Origin: Psococerastis gibbosa
Taxonomy: Eukaryota > Arthropoda > Insecta > Psocodea > Psocidae
Direction: 5' to 3'
NCBI GenBank assembly: GCA_963971405.1
Contig: OZ020484.1
Span: 41,562,770-41,626,769, forward strand
DNA: 64,000 nt
Part shown: in pieces, positions 20,201 through 32,545 of the stretch
Numbering within the stretch: position 1 is the stretch's first letter
How the letters are laid out: every line of letters starts with the position of its first letter
Program-made: the position numbers and the translations under genes
Notes under the pieces: generated by a model
What the model was told of the DNA's origin: nothing
What the model saw: the letters and a program-made list of their open reading frames with translations, nothing else
Database searches by the model: none

Positions 20201-23200
20201 TCATGTTTCAAACTGCGGCAAACTTGGTAGTGTGCATAGCGTTGGCAGGGGAACATGGTGGGACATGATAACGCGCTTATAAGTATAGTCGTATAGTAGT
20301 AGTATAGTCGAGTCCTGGTCACCTCCGATTTAATCGTGTGACTTTACCATGTTCCCCAAGTGGTTCGGAATCCACTATAATCAGGAGGTCCACCCTGTCA
20401 GTCAACTCCCCTTCCCCCCGTGGTGAAAGAGTCTGCCCTTAGGGTGCCTCAAGTTAACAAACAGACTCACTTCCCCCCGCCAGGCTGACAGGGTTGCTTA
20501 TAGCAGAAATGCCTAAAGCAGGCGTTGGAAACAACAACAACAACAATAGATAGTTTGTATGGAGAATCTGGAAGGAACATATTATAGATAGAATTGGCTG
20601 TTTACCAATAACAGGCTGAGACCTGCATTCATCCATAAGTTTCTTATTCTACTAAATGACAGAATTGAAGCTGATTTAAATGCACTCAAGAGGTGGTTTA
20701 TAATTTTCTAGGATAAATGTCTTGGTGCACACTTTGTGGGAAATAATGTCTTGCATCTGAAAAGTTTAGTCATAAAAAATATTTTCAATTACTTTGCAGC
20801 CGAAAACTGGGGAAAGTGAAAATGTTACAATTTCCTAAGTGCTCCATTGTTTGTTCGAACTGAACTTTGTTGCAACTAACTGCATTTAAATCCTCCGAAA
20901 GAAATGTTTAGAATTTTTTAAAGCCCTGGTTTTTGGGCAATAGATTATTATATTATCAGCTCAAAAATCTCCTGTTTTAATACTAAGCAGCTACCCATAT
21001 TGGGATTTTTTTTAAATAATGAAAAAATAAGTCGCATGCAAACAATTTACTGAATTACTGAATAATCTCTTCAGTTGCCACACTAAGTTACTTAATACTA
21101 CGACATGTCTCCGATCACATGCTGTTTATATAGTCGCACAAGCACAAGCACGCTACCACCATGCCACAGAATACACATTGGCAATACTAATTGTGGGAAA
21201 ACTATTCTACTCATCACTTTACTGTATTCATTTGAAAGCCTACCTTATTGTGTGTTTTCCTTTTGATAGGTACGACCAAACTACATATCCATACAGCGCC
21301 ACCTCAAGACACATGCAGAAAAGAGTATCCCCTGTCCGAAATGCGAAGCAAAGTTCAAAACCAAATGGGAGCTGCGGTCCCATGAGGTTCAGCACATGGA
21401 TGAGCGGCAGTTTGACTGCGTGCTGTGCAGCATCTCGTTTGCGAACCCATCTAAGATGAAGGAACACATGACTACCCAACATGGCGGCCATCGCCCATTC
21501 AAGTGTGACAACTGCACCAAGGAATTCGCTACATTGGGTACGTTGCATCATATTGTCTTCTCTTCAAAGTAATCGTCGACTTGAAAGCAAGGTTTCGGCT
21601 AAGGCAGTGGTTCCCAACCCCATTGTGGTTGCGACCCAACTTCCAATATACTCAGGGTGTTGCGACTCCAATCATTGTAATTACTGAAATGTGCCGTAAA
21701 TCGTAATAAGCGAACAACGTCCCAGATCAAAGAAAACATTGGTCCCTTACTTATTTGTAAATTGAGAACTCCCCTGGGGTAAAAATTTCGTTTTTATACA
21801 TTTTGAGAAAATTCTGTTATTAGTTTTTATTTACCTGAGTTCCGTGACCCCAACAAAAATGCCCCGCGACCCTACTTCGGGTCATGACGCGTAGGTTGGG
21901 AACCCCTGAGTTAATTGAAGTAATATGCTACAGGAGGGCTGCCATTCCCTGAGCTCTACCTCGGAATTCTATGGTAATTAACAATTCGTTAGGCAATTTT
22001 GATGTACAAACCGCAAAACTAACAAATATTTACTTTTTCTTTTTTACTTAACACTTATAGGTTTTCTCTAATGTATCTTTCGCTGTTTCCCGAGCGATTT
22101 TTGAGGTATTCTTTTGGCAGCTTTTTCTACCAATGGAATAACTAAAAATCTATCTTCTTTATTTTATTTTTATAAATAAACTATATATCTACTATAGAAA
22201 TTAGTTGTAAATTTGAAAGTTTTCACTATAAACTTGGCAGGAAGTCTAAACAACCACAAGAAACTGCACGTGGAAAGGAAGCAATACAAGTGTCAGTACT
22301 GCAGCATGAAGTTCGTCTCGGCGGCTGGGCGGAAGAAACACACTGCAGTGCATGAGAGGGAGCGTCGGAAGCCGTTCTCTTGCCCGCAGTGTCACAAGAA
22401 GTACACTTCTACCACGTCTCTCGCCGTCCACCGCCTTAAGTTCCATTCATGTAAGTTTTAGTCCCAATCCTTTATTATTATTTCAAGGGGTTTTATATGG
22501 ACGTAGGCCCACTTATAGGGGTCATTGAACTTTGGCCTGCCAACGATCCCATCGATTTTTTGGGCGTAATTGGTTTTCTTACTTATTTTTATTTGGCCGT
22601 TAGCAAGCTATGTAACTGCAAAGGCTTTCACGGCCGGAGTCAAATAAAGAACCAGTAGAATCCGAGCTGATGGGCCGTGGTCGAATTGAAAGTGAACTTC
22701 CAAACGTTTCGTCTACATCTGCGGTCGACATCTTCAGTGGCGCTGCGTAGGCTTCGAAGGTTGCACCTCGGTGGCTCATCAGCCCGGATTCTACTGGTTC
22801 TTCGTTAGCAAGCTGTTCCACGCCATGTCTTCATGTCTACCCACACCGGCTACAGGTGGCATTGGACAGGATGAGACATGCTTACCATTGCATTGGCACA
22901 GTGTAATAAGCGGGAGCCGGACTTAACCAAGCTCAGTCGGTCCCAATCTTTAATTTGAGCTGGTACCGCTCCGCCATGGTTATTTTTGTATTGTACCATT
23001 TATTCGTGTGCAGTAATACCTTAGATAACGTAACGTAACACAAAAATGTGATATTTGCGTTATTCGGGTTAGATTTGATAGTCGGGATGTTTCCTATCTG
23101 TATTATTAATCAACTTCATTTCTTATCCCAAACCAATGACAAGGTACACTGCCCAGTCTCCATACACTGACTGTATATATATTCCAATCTATCAACTAAT

Positions 23201-23871
23201 CACAATGGTTGGAAAAACTTTATAGGCGTACAAATTCAACTTTCGCATGGTATATTGATAGTAAAGCTATCATTAAGGAATTATTAGTAGAAAGAAGAAG
23301 TGTTCCCCTACTTTTAGATATGTAGCATGTGACCGTCACTAATACCGACTGCAGTTATGGAACTTGATTTGCATTAAAATAAAATAGTGTGTCCTTATGA
23401 AGGATTTACGTATTGTAAGTGTGGCCAATCGGGGTTTGTGACAGCTGCATACTGTCTATCAAAGTGTAGAGGAAGCCTTTGTTTCTTTTTGCTAATTCCT
23501 CAATAATAACTCTGCGATAGATATTTCCCGAGAAATACGTCTTTAAAGCGGATAGTTAGCGTGTCCGGTTGTTTCTTACAGCTACTCACCATTGTTGAGA
23601 CAAATGTAATTTCATTCTACTTGCAGCTGAAGAAAGTGTCTACCAATGTCATTACTGCAAGGGGACGTTCGAGAGCAAAGTGGCGATCTCGGAGCACATG
23701 GCCGAGCACGATGTCCAGCGGCCCCACTCCTGTCACCATCCTGACTGCACGGCCCGGTACAGGACCAGAAGGGAGCTTTACAGACACCAGCAAGACAACG
23801 ATCACATGGCTGATGAGAGCGACCAATGGGTTATGCCAGAGCCTGAAGTTCAAATCGTCGAGCAGTACTAG
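17280..23871 (+). CDS. C2H2 zinc-finger protein with ten fingers (seven coding exons)
   Basis: Exons 17280-17467, 17876-17950, 18796-19017, 19806-20052, 21270-21537, 22241-22450 and 23627-23871 join in phase (2, 2, 2, 0, 1, 1) to 484 residues and a TAG stop. Residues 1-161 have no recognised domain (no BTB, ZAD or KRAB); an acidic patch EEEEDIDD lies near residue 40. Ten C2H2 fingers fill about 183-463. Fingers 1-8 are C-x2-C-x12-H-x3/4-H, and finger 9 is C-x2-C-x12-H-x3-H. Finger 10 is C-x4-C-x12-H-x5-H (CHHPDC). Introns cut finger 3 (after KCKVCNK) and finger 6 (after KEFATL), and the fingers become standard only after joining, which supports the splice model. Classic TGEKP linkers are mostly absent. 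A nuclear DNA-binding regulator is likely; I cannot name an orthologue. Exon 3 has the weakest acceptor, and skipping it would keep the frame. Confidence 0.92.
18048..18216. mobile_element. hAT-like MITE with G/C tracts
   Basis: Left end GGCCGTGCCCAGG and right end CCTGGGCATGGCC are inverted. C-rich runs (CCCCCGCCCCCC and a run of more than ten C) sit just inside the termini. No exact duplication was found. It lies in the zinc-finger gene's intron 2. Confidence 0.65.
19300..19700 (-). mobile_element. Degraded LINE reverse-transcriptase C-terminal fragment
   Basis: On the minus strand near 19600-19530 the frame reads ENSCYRRILKIS, then a stop, then RDHMANEEVLQTINN. This is the usual non-LTR C-terminal pattern (CYRRILKISW...NEEVL). 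A 133-residue plus-strand frame over the same bases is its shadow. It lies in the zinc-finger gene's intron 3. Confidence 0.7.
20163..20542 (+). mobile_element. Full-length SINE, CAA tail, 11-bp target duplication
   Basis: Flanked by ACAATAGATAG at 20152-20162 and 20543-20553. It starts CGCCAACGACCTTACCATG, contains the B-box-like GTGGTTCGGAATCCACTATA, and ends AAGCAGGCGTTGGAAACAAC plus CAA repeats. The length of about 380 bp and near-intact state make it the best reference copy. It lies in the zinc-finger gene's intron 4. Confidence 0.9.
21020..21165. repeat. Dispersed repeat shared with 38270-38420
   Basis: AAGTCGCATGCAAACAATTTA, CTCTTCAGT.GCC, CGACA.GTCTCCGATC.CATG and AAGCACG.TACCACC recur in the same order at 38270-38420. 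Reversed, the GTGGTAACGTGCTTGCAC end looks tRNA-like, so it may be a decayed SINE. Confidence 0.5.
21605..21908. mobile_element. Non-autonomous hAT element
   Basis: CAGTGGTTCCCAACC at the left end and GGTTGGGAACCCCTG at the right end are the common inverted termini of animal hAT MITEs. The interior has GCGACCC-type repeats near both ends. The 8-bp duplication is not clear. It lies in the zinc-finger gene's intron 5. Confidence 0.85.
22598..22814 (-). mobile_element. Hairpin element, Penelope-like terminal unit, copy 2
   Basis: Exact 12-bp duplications CGTTAGCAAGCT lie at 22598-22609 and 22803-22814. On the minus strand it starts with a short inverted head (about 25 bp, AGAACCAGTAGAATCC), then CACTGAAGATGTCGAC, GTAGACGAAACGTTTGGAAG and the same tail GTGAAAGCCTTTGCAGTTA as copy 1. 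It sits inside a copy of the dispersed repeat described at 13830-14010, in the zinc-finger gene's intron 6. Confidence 0.85.
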
Positions 23872-24347
23872 CTTTTAGTAGGTGAGGTATTATGAGTCAT
23901 GACATAGGTTTTTTTATTTAGTTGTCAGTAAAAGAACTTTATTTGCAAAGCGCATAGCGTCGTTCTCTCCAAGTAGAGTAATCGTTTGTCCTGCTCACAG
24001 GTGACCTTAGGTTCTACAATCGGGGCACAATCCCGTTCAGTTTTTTATGCTGCGGCCGTTACCTGAAATGCCAGTTTGTTATGTTTTGTTTACATTTTAC
24101 AGTCTATGTGATGCTGACGTCAGGACTTCTAAAGTGCTGCAGCAGAGCTTTATTATGGAATTTTTATGTAAAAGCTTTATTTTATTTTTATTTTCACTCA
24201 ATTATTATGATGATGGCATTATTTTTTTATTATTATTATTATACAAAATTATTCTACACGGCAGAATCAAATAGATACAACAAAATAAGAACAGGGAGTA
24301 CTGCTATTCAAAAATCGAAATATTGACTACCGGTAAAAACTCTAGGA

Positions 24348-24478
24348 ATGATGTACTATACATTAATAGAGTCGGTTCTAAAATATGGACTACAATCCTG
24401 GGGGAGGGGTAGTAATAGGTATTTAACAAAACTACAAAAAAGGCGCCATCAATTCAATTGTATATCTTTGCTTAAGGC
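24348..24478 (+). mobile_element. LINE reverse-transcriptase fragment cut by a MITE-like end
   Basis: The plus frame reads TLIESVLKYGLQSWGRGSN then YLTKLQKRRHQ, the typical region after the FADD box in jockey/CR1-like elements. It ends where TTAAGGCGGCAATTCC begins at about 24475, the terminus of the 47194 MITE family. No matching right end was found. Confidence 0.7.
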
Positions 24479-24499
24479 GGCAATTCCATTTGTCTTCAA

Positions 24500-25900
24500 T
24501 TATTGACCATTTTTTTCTTCAATTTTTTCCAATTTTGTAAGTTTGCCCGCCGTCTTTCTTTTAATTTTATAATCTACAAGAAATTTTATGATTTAATTAT
24601 GAAATAATTCGTTCTCAAGAAATTAATTATAATTATTTATCATATCCATTGTTTAATAATTTTAGTTTGTTATTGTTTGCCAAGCGTGATTTTTCCTTAT
24701 GATTATTGATCAATTTTAACATGCGAAAGTTAAAATAGACAATGACATAGAGTAAAGAAAAAATTCACCAATTTTTGAAGAAAACCGTGATTTTTGTAGT
24801 GTCGCCATCTCGTAATTTCGGGGAAATATACTTTAAAAAGTTATGTGTAGACGTTCGTTGCATAAATTCATAATACTTCCTCGGAAAAACACCGCTGCTG
24901 TTTCCTGAATTGTTTAAAATAAATGTAACTGAATGGAAACAAAATTTTATCAAAGATGTCCTTACCAACGAACCTCCACTAAAAGAGATTTGCCTTTTTC
25001 CAGTGACAGCAAGGTTCTTTAATGTTTTTATTAAGTTAATAATGTTGTATTAATTCCCATCCATCTTATCACGCCTTATGTTGACTTTTTGCTTAAATTA
25101 TGTTTTTATGGACAACAAGAAAATCAAAATAGTGGGCTCTGATTGGTGGGGCGCAAGCTTTTTTCCTATTATAAAAGTTTTTCATTACTCTTCATGATCT
25201 ATGGCCTGTAGGGTGGGATATATTAGCCTTATCCACTCTTCCCTGATTTGTTTAACTTTTGCGAGCTTTAAGTTGCCGTATCACTTGCAGGCTCAGGCCC
25301 ATCTGTTGTTTCAAACCTGGCTGTTATACCTCTTCTTATGGAATTCTTCACACTTAGTGCAATCAGTTATTTTCCTTTTATTAATTGTTATTATATTGTT
25401 AATTCTACGGGATCTACAAGTGCCCTTGTGATCCATAGTTACTAGTATACTTGTTCCTAAAATCATTGCCGATTCTGACTGGACGCCATTCACAAATGCT
25501 AATTGCGGTTGTTATGTTTTGTATCCGTTTGCTACACAGTTTTCTGATGCCATTTTGTTTGGTTCTAATATTGCAAACTTTCTTGACCAACTAGTCATTT
25601 TGTTGTACACTTAATATTTTGTTATCAATAATGATTAACATTAATTAAATGTTAATATGCATTTGAATGATTTATAGTGATATATGTTTTTATTATTAAC
25701 CAAAAATATTTACCAAAAGCTATTAAAGTATTGGACTGTATGTAATAGGTTAAATGCGGAATCATAGTGTAATCCCAGGGCCACGCGCATGTTCACTACA
25801 TCACGGGTAATTGGTAAACAATTGGGGGTGAAGTGAACATAATTAAGAGCAAATCGGAGACCCCCACAAGGGTTTTTTTTCTACTAAGTCAAATTTCACA
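24500..25900. other. Intergenic, AT-rich
   Basis: No exon or element boundary recognised. It follows the zinc-finger gene, whose poly(A) site I could not place. Confidence 0.4.
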
Positions 25901-25904
25901 GTCA

Positions 25905-26065
25905 GGACATGTAGAGTAGTGGTGCGGACTCAGATTTTCACTCCAAAAGTTGCTGGTTCTAGTCCCATACTTCCTACATTTTCTGGTCATGCTTCGGAGG
26001 GCATGTAAAGCAGGCGTTCCCGTGTCTTTTCTAACTTTTCCACTAGATTGGCTTAGTAGTAGAAC
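25905..26065 (+). mobile_element. tRNA-derived SINE copy
   Basis: GTAGAGTAGTGGTGCGGACT, a B-box with one change (GGTTCTAGTCCC), then TTCTGGTCATGCTTCGGAGG and GGCTTAGTAGTAGAAC. Same family as 3738. Confidence 0.8.
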
Positions 26066-26579
26066 AAAAAGTAGTTATTTATTTATTTACAAGGAATGTC
26101 CATTTTATCCCTTATAGAAGAAACACTTCTCTACATTTTGATATATGATGTGTGACAGTCACTAACTCCGATCGGCCACAACTTTCCGGACGCCTCCACC
26201 AACCTTTTTTTGGCACATATCAATTTTGTAAATTGTGGCCAATCTGTGTCTGTGTTAGAAAGAGGCGCATATCATGTGTCAAATTGCACAGGAAAATTTG
26301 TTTAAAGGGATATGATATTTTTGACATGACTGTACGATCGATAGTTCATGAGAAATTTGAATTTTACTGTGTTGAATTTTAATTTTATTGTAAGGATTTC
26401 CCCCCTCCGGTTGTCTCTTAACGCTAGCGTTAGCCGTAATGCGGTCTTCTTAGAAAATTCTTAATTATAAATTAGAATAGTTCAAACGTTGGTGTTCTTT
26501 GTAATGGTTCTTCGTCTAAAATCGAAAGCTATTGAGTGCAACCAAAAAAGTACAATAGTAGCCCATAAACTGCGTGGCT

Positions 26580-26695
26580 AGCTTGTCAAATGAAACAGTA
26601 GAATCCAGGGTGATGGGCCGTGGTCGATCATCCCGGATTCTACTGTTTCATTAAATAATTCCGGCCGTGAAGGTCATTGTAATTATATAGCTTAT
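26580..26695 (+). mobile_element. Hairpin element remnant, copy 3
   Basis: The arms GAAACAGTAGAATCC and GGATTCTACTGTTTC are inverted around GGGCCGTGGTCGATCATC, followed by TTCCGGCCGTGAAGGTCATT. The ribozyme-like core is missing. Flanks TAGCTTGTCAAATG and TAGCTTATGAAATG may be a decayed duplication. Confidence 0.7.
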
Positions 26696-26699
26696 GAAA

Positions 26700-29600
26700 T
26701 GTATATACCATATGTTGCCATATTGTAAATTGTAAGCTATTATTACTCTACTAAATGTTTACTCACACTTTTGACATTTTAGCCGCAAATATGTTATCAG
26801 TAGTGCGCACTGAAAATGTTTTTTATGGTGTTATGATAGTTCGACAGTCTTTTAACTAAATCAGTGCCTAAATTTGTAGTTTGACTATTTTCCTCGTAAA
26901 TTTCAGTAAATGCTGAATGTTGTCCCCTAACGTTGTACAAAAATGCCTTATATTAGTTCTTAAGCAAACATTGTAACAGTGTTTTATTTTGAGACTTCGT
27001 TAGAAGTATGCAAGATAAAGTGTGTAGTAGGTTATTTGTCAATAACAAGCGAGATGTTCCCAATTTTATCAAACACGTTAGGAATGGAATATAGTAAAAT
27101 TAATTCTATAGTTTTCGTTGATTGTAATAATTCTTGACCAGAACACGCAGATTAAAACAGCTTTCAGAATATTTTTTGTAAACAAAGATTGAGTGAGCCA
27201 TTGTGATGAAATAATTAATTCCCTTTTCCAAATCCACATGAAATGATATGAAAATAGCCAGATGGAAAATTTACAAATAATAAAATTTAGCTGTGAATTT
27301 ACATTGTCTCGCATGAAATATTATTACTTTTAAAAAAACGCCGTAGTTATAATTTGGGTCTAATTAAGATTTTTTTGACGATATTGCCCATTTTAACCAT
27401 TATTAAACAGAAAAATATGTAGAAATCATATCGCATACCTCCACGAAAATTATCTGCTGATTAATTGAGAAAATAGCGATTTCATGTCAAATCAAATAAA
27501 TTTTATTCCATTCTTCAAGACCTTACAGGTGTGTCGCTAAATATTAAATTAAATTATATATAGCCTAAATAATTATTGGCAAATCAGTCAAGTAAATAGA
27601 CTACTTTTGAAGAACAATTCATAAAAAATGAATGTTTTCTTCAAACCACCCTCACCCGCTCCGGCTTTGAAATTGACATTGTATTGTATTTTTTTATTAA
27701 TACCCGAATTATCTATAACTTTGCGGCCGTGAAACGAACTAATTAATGCGCGGTTATTTCTTGTTTACAAAATATTTTGATACATCTGCAGTAAGGCAGA
27801 AGGTACTTAGGTACCTTATCAACTACAGTAAAAAAAAGTAATCTCAAAAATGAAAATACCGCTTACATTTTAAGTATCATGCTTGTCAGAATTCCATTTA
27901 TTTGTTAATTAAGTTTTTCTCTGAGTATAGTTATCATGCATACTTCAAACGCTCTCTGAAAAGGTTCTGAAAAACTTCCTATTGTAGTTTTATTTTAAAG
28001 AATGTTGAAAATCAATAAGAAATTGAATGGTCAACAGTCAACACTGCGAGTGATATTTAGTCATAATATGTAAAAAGTTGCACTATCTGCATCGGGATGC
28101 ATCTACACTTGTAGTGTCCTACAACGGTTTGAATATACAGTAGTTAGATTCTATATTATTACTTTTTGTGCATGTCAAATTTTTCTACACTTCATCATTC
28201 CATTGAAGCCGCTATTTTTACTGTCCTATGTTAAGTAGACTATGAGAAAAGCTGTGTGTGTTGATCGAATTTGTCAAATTCGATATTTCAATAGAATTGG
28301 ACACTTGCGGTCCCAGGACAAAAAAAATCAAATTCTGTTTTCTCCGAGACTGCCCTGGTAGATTTTGGTTGAGTTTGGCAAGTAGGTTCACCGAAATAAA
28401 GTCTAAATCTAAGTCATTATTATTTTTGGAGTAACCCAATTCTGGGGGATTTCATACCAAAGAAGTACATAATTAAAACCTTTCTCCACAGCTGCCCTAA
28501 ACCACCTTTAGTTATAAAGTTTGATTACCTGGCCTACTTTAAATTAGAATTACAGTATAAGATTCAATGTTATACACTACCTATCGTAGGCATTATTGTT
28601 CTTTCTTTAATGAATGAAGGTAATTTTCATCAGTTAACCATAATGTTCCTAGCCCTAAGTCATCTTTTAAAAAAAATGTATTTACTGTCCATAATTACAT
28701 GGTCACCATTATTCCTTGGTCTGTATGCAGATTGTAAATGTGTAATTGTATGGATGTAAGTTAGTCTTTGGCATGTATATATGACTCGTTCTCGTCCTAG
28801 GTTAAGTCAATTCACTGGATTTCTCCTCGATGTCAACCGACACCGACTACCAGTGTCAATGAGCAAACTGAAATGTGCTTACTATTGACATTGTAACAGG
28901 CTCCATAAGCTAAGGACGGGAATAAGTTACCATTTAGCAAGATGTCATACCGTATTTCAAATTATTCAATCGTGATAACCTTCTCCACTATGCTCCAATT
29001 TTAGTTTTATTTATGGAATTTTGACAATCGAGTCACAGTTCACTCCATGATGGTTTGTCTAAAACCCCCTGTTTCTCATCACTATTGGCTATAGGTACTT
29101 AGCTAATGGCTATGGTCTATTATTGTTAAAATCATCGCTTTTTCTCCCTCCGATTTAAATCCTTGCCTTTTAACTTTATAACTTAGTAATTTATTAATAA
29201 TTAACTGTCGACACTGGAAAATCCATCAAACTTAAAAAAAAAAGCTGTAACAATCTGACTAAAAGTTTAAATACCCGAAACCTAACAAACATTCCTACAC
29301 CAACTCCCCTCCCTCCCTCGTTCAAACCTTGAATTGAATTGAATTGAAAACGACTTTATTGAATAAAAACAAAACAAAAGGCGAACAATAAGACTATAAA
29401 GTCTTCTTTTCATGCTAACCTTAAAAACAAACATATTGTATTAATAGATAGATGCTTAAAATTAAATAGAGAAGAAACAAGAGAAGAGGGGGGGGAGAAG
29501 GTTAAGGGGGGGGGGGGGAAGGGAATCCATTGTCGTCACCATTATAAGACCGGAGAGAGTCTCAAGCGTTATCTAAGATATATTGTTTAATAATTTTCTT

Positions 29601-30340
29601 AAAGCTACTGAGTGAACTAGCTGCCCTAACCTCCAATGTGATAATTTCTCTATAATTCTATAGAACTGTTTTAGTTTTTTTACTTGTTAACTACACTATT
29701 AGCTTAACCAAGCCAGTAATGTCGAAATTGCAGTATATCATAGTATTGAATATTCTTGAAATATACTTTATACATTTATTGTATTCATTGTCTGCGTACC
29801 TACTGTGTGTGTTTGCCGACGGATTCACCAATGTACTTGCACTTACGCCGTAATAAACAGCATTGTTTAAAAATGACTGCTTAGCCTACTTCAATTTAGT
29901 GAGAAGCCTACCTTTGGTTTAAGATTGTTAATTTAATGTTGTTTTATTATACTCTGTGGCCGACTTTGCTCCATTGAAAATCATTGTAATTTTAAAATTT
30001 CAACATACTCCCTCAAATTTTATTTCAGTTTCATCGGATTGTACGGATATTGCGATAACATCTTTAGAATCCATTTAACTAACTATGAACACTACTTAAG
30101 TTTATTTTGAGTGTTAGGGCTAGTTTGGTGAGTTTACAATGAGGCCCTTGACATCAGAGAAGACTTTTATAAAACAGCATGCTACAAGGTTTAAATATAG
30201 CGTCAACAGTTTAACTTAATCTCATTGCACTGTATTGATGATTGTTTTGCTGGATTAGCGAATGGCATACAAACTTGGGGCGGGGGGTCTGTTCTATGGT
30301 TTACTTACGGGCTGTTTTTGTGCCCAATAAGCTGAGCCCA
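26700..30340. other. Intergenic with old repeat fragments
   Basis: Holds a degraded copy of the CTGT repeat (about 28255-28420, CGGTCCCAGGAC then TAGGTTCACCGAAAT), the dispersed GATGTCAACCGACACCGAC repeat at 28820-28930, fragments related to the 35861 MITE near 27200-27350 and 27760, and a G-rich tract at 29489-29520. No coding exon recognised. Confidence 0.5.
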
Positions 30341-30346
30341 TTCTTA

Positions 30347-30730
30347 GGTGCCCATTCCATTGACCGGCTAGGGCTATTTCCAACAACGGTGACGTGGTAG
30401 CAGACATTCAAGACTTAGGTAGCCTTTCCACCGACCTCGCATTGCAGAATTGACGGAAATGTTTATTTTCCTCTATGCCATAGTTAAAATTGATCAATGA
30501 TCATACAGTAAAATCACAAACAAATAAACTAATATTAAAAAATGGCGTCATGGGATATGTTAAGTACAAACATTTTAATAGATTTCTATAAAAAGAAAAA
30601 TTCTAATTTCCGTCAATGTCATTTGCATTCTGCAATGCGAGGTCGTTGGAAACGCTACATAAGTCTTGAATGTCTGCTACCACGTCACCGTTGTTGGAAA
30701 TAGCCCTAGCCGGTCAATGGAATGGGCGCC
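30347..30730. mobile_element. MITE with long inverted ends (384 bp)
   Basis: The left end GGTGCCCATTCCATTGACCG and the right end (complement of GGCGCCCATTCCATTGACCG) are inverted for about 130 bp, including GTGACGTGGTAGCAGACATT, a block shared with the 55900 and 57233 MITEs. Flanks are TTA and TAA. Confidence 0.8.
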
Positions 30731-30739
30731 TAAATGATA

Positions 30740-32537
30740 TAATACTGAACAGACTCAACCTGTGTACAGTAGCAAACAGGGGCGAGCCACGTAACATGCT
30801 ATACCTGCATTGTGTTTCAATTCAAATTCACTGAGGTACGCGCCACTACATCTTAATAAATATAAAAACTCAGTCACCCTTTGTTTACAAAGAATTTGGA
30901 ACGCCCTGCCTTAAATACTGGTAGGATGGCCATGAAATCCCCCATTCGCCCTCAATGTTGTTATTGGTTGTGGCCATCTATCGGTGGTAAATGCATTTCA
31001 CAGGTGGTTTTAGTGTGGTGCCTGCATGCACTAGTTAAGTGGTAAAAAGAGTTGGCAGACTAACGGTCCGATTTGGTGTGTACCATCAGTCACGGCTCAC
31101 GACCCAACCACTCCACCTCGCACTTCGTTCTCACCAATTACACGTAAATGCTATAGGTTTCCATTCCATTCCTATTTCTCAAGACATCTACCGTAGACCT
31201 ACCGTATTATACACCGTCAATCCCAAGATGCCGCTCTGATTATCGTATAGTCATCGAAGGAAAGAAAATTGTCTGTATTTTCTGTTTGGCCCACTCTTAC
31301 TACAATTAACCCAATGAAAGGGAAACGCAATAATCCACAGATAAATTAATTTTGTTTTCTTAATTTACTAATGTATTTTTGGTACATTTTGACCAAGTTC
31401 CACAAAAAGAGGCGGGTTGCATGAAAACCTATTATTTCGTGCCTCAGAGGCATTGGATTTTTATTTCATCGTGGATTTTTTTAGGTGAAGCAATGTCTGA
31501 AAATGCTGCCCTCAACGATTTTTCTCTTTTAGCAAGAAAATCATATACTGTCAATGGGTTCTGATTTGGAAATACGTCGGTATTTTGGGAAATTTCCCCC
31601 CCCCCCCTTTTGTCGGTAAGGAATAGGCCGTGGCCCATAGCCTAATTATCTTGTTATGGTAGGCGTACTAACGGTTCCAAATTTTTGTGTGCATGCTTAA
31701 TACCCTGCTCGGGCCCTCAAGAGGTTGCCATTGTTTATAATTAGTAATTTATCCTCCTCAGCTGGGGTGGGGGGGGGGATACAATTCTCCTTAGCCTGGG
31801 CCCGCAGTTGCACCCCACTTGTCTTAACTATTTTAGACGCTTTTGCCTGCCTCAATTAGAGCTATGACTACCACCTTGTATTCCGCTCTAAGTGGTGTAC
31901 CTGTATTTTGTTCTGAGATTCCACTCAATTGATAAATTTTAACAAAATATACGATTTATTTATTTATCAATTGGAGCATTGAACACAGGAAGAAAATATA
32001 CTTCATCTTGAGCAAGAAGACGCCACAAACCTATTACTTTTCAGAAGTAGTTAGCATATTTCGGCAACTTTTCCTTTTCACTGAAGATGCTTCATCGTTC
32101 CCGCCCCTTGATGTGATTATTAGGCCTACTACTCTTCTTATATGGTTACCGTTTCGTTTGGATGTACCTACTGGAGGGAGCCTTAGTCTACATGCACGAC
32201 AAGGTGCACCATATAGTCTTGTCAGCCAGCTACTTACATTTTTTAACTCTGACTACCTGCATTATATATGAACGAATGACATGTTCTATTTTGATAATTA
32301 TCAATCTCCCAAAAATAAGCAAGCTGCCCTGCAGCCCCTCTAAAAGGTTCTATTCGTATTACGGGAAATCTGCGGCTGCTGTTCAACAGCTAAATCGTAA
32401 CCGACAAGCATGGATTTAGTATTTTTCACCCTAATTTATAATATTTCTATATTTATATGTAATAATTTTAATAAATTCCTATAAAGTGTAACCGGGAGGG
32501 GGGAGTCGCCTCACCCTGTAAACTTGCCGTGGATACG
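30740..32537. other. Intergenic, nothing firm
   Basis: Two overlapping plus-strand frames at 32008-32419 have no family resemblance and mixed frames, so they are not called. C- or G-runs occur at about 31600 and 31770. Confidence 0.35.
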
Positions 32538-32545
32538 GTCAGGTC

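Noticed and set aside
32008..32419. Two overlapping plus-strand open frames
   Set aside because: No splice sites, no family pattern, and two frames equally open; insufficient for a gene call.
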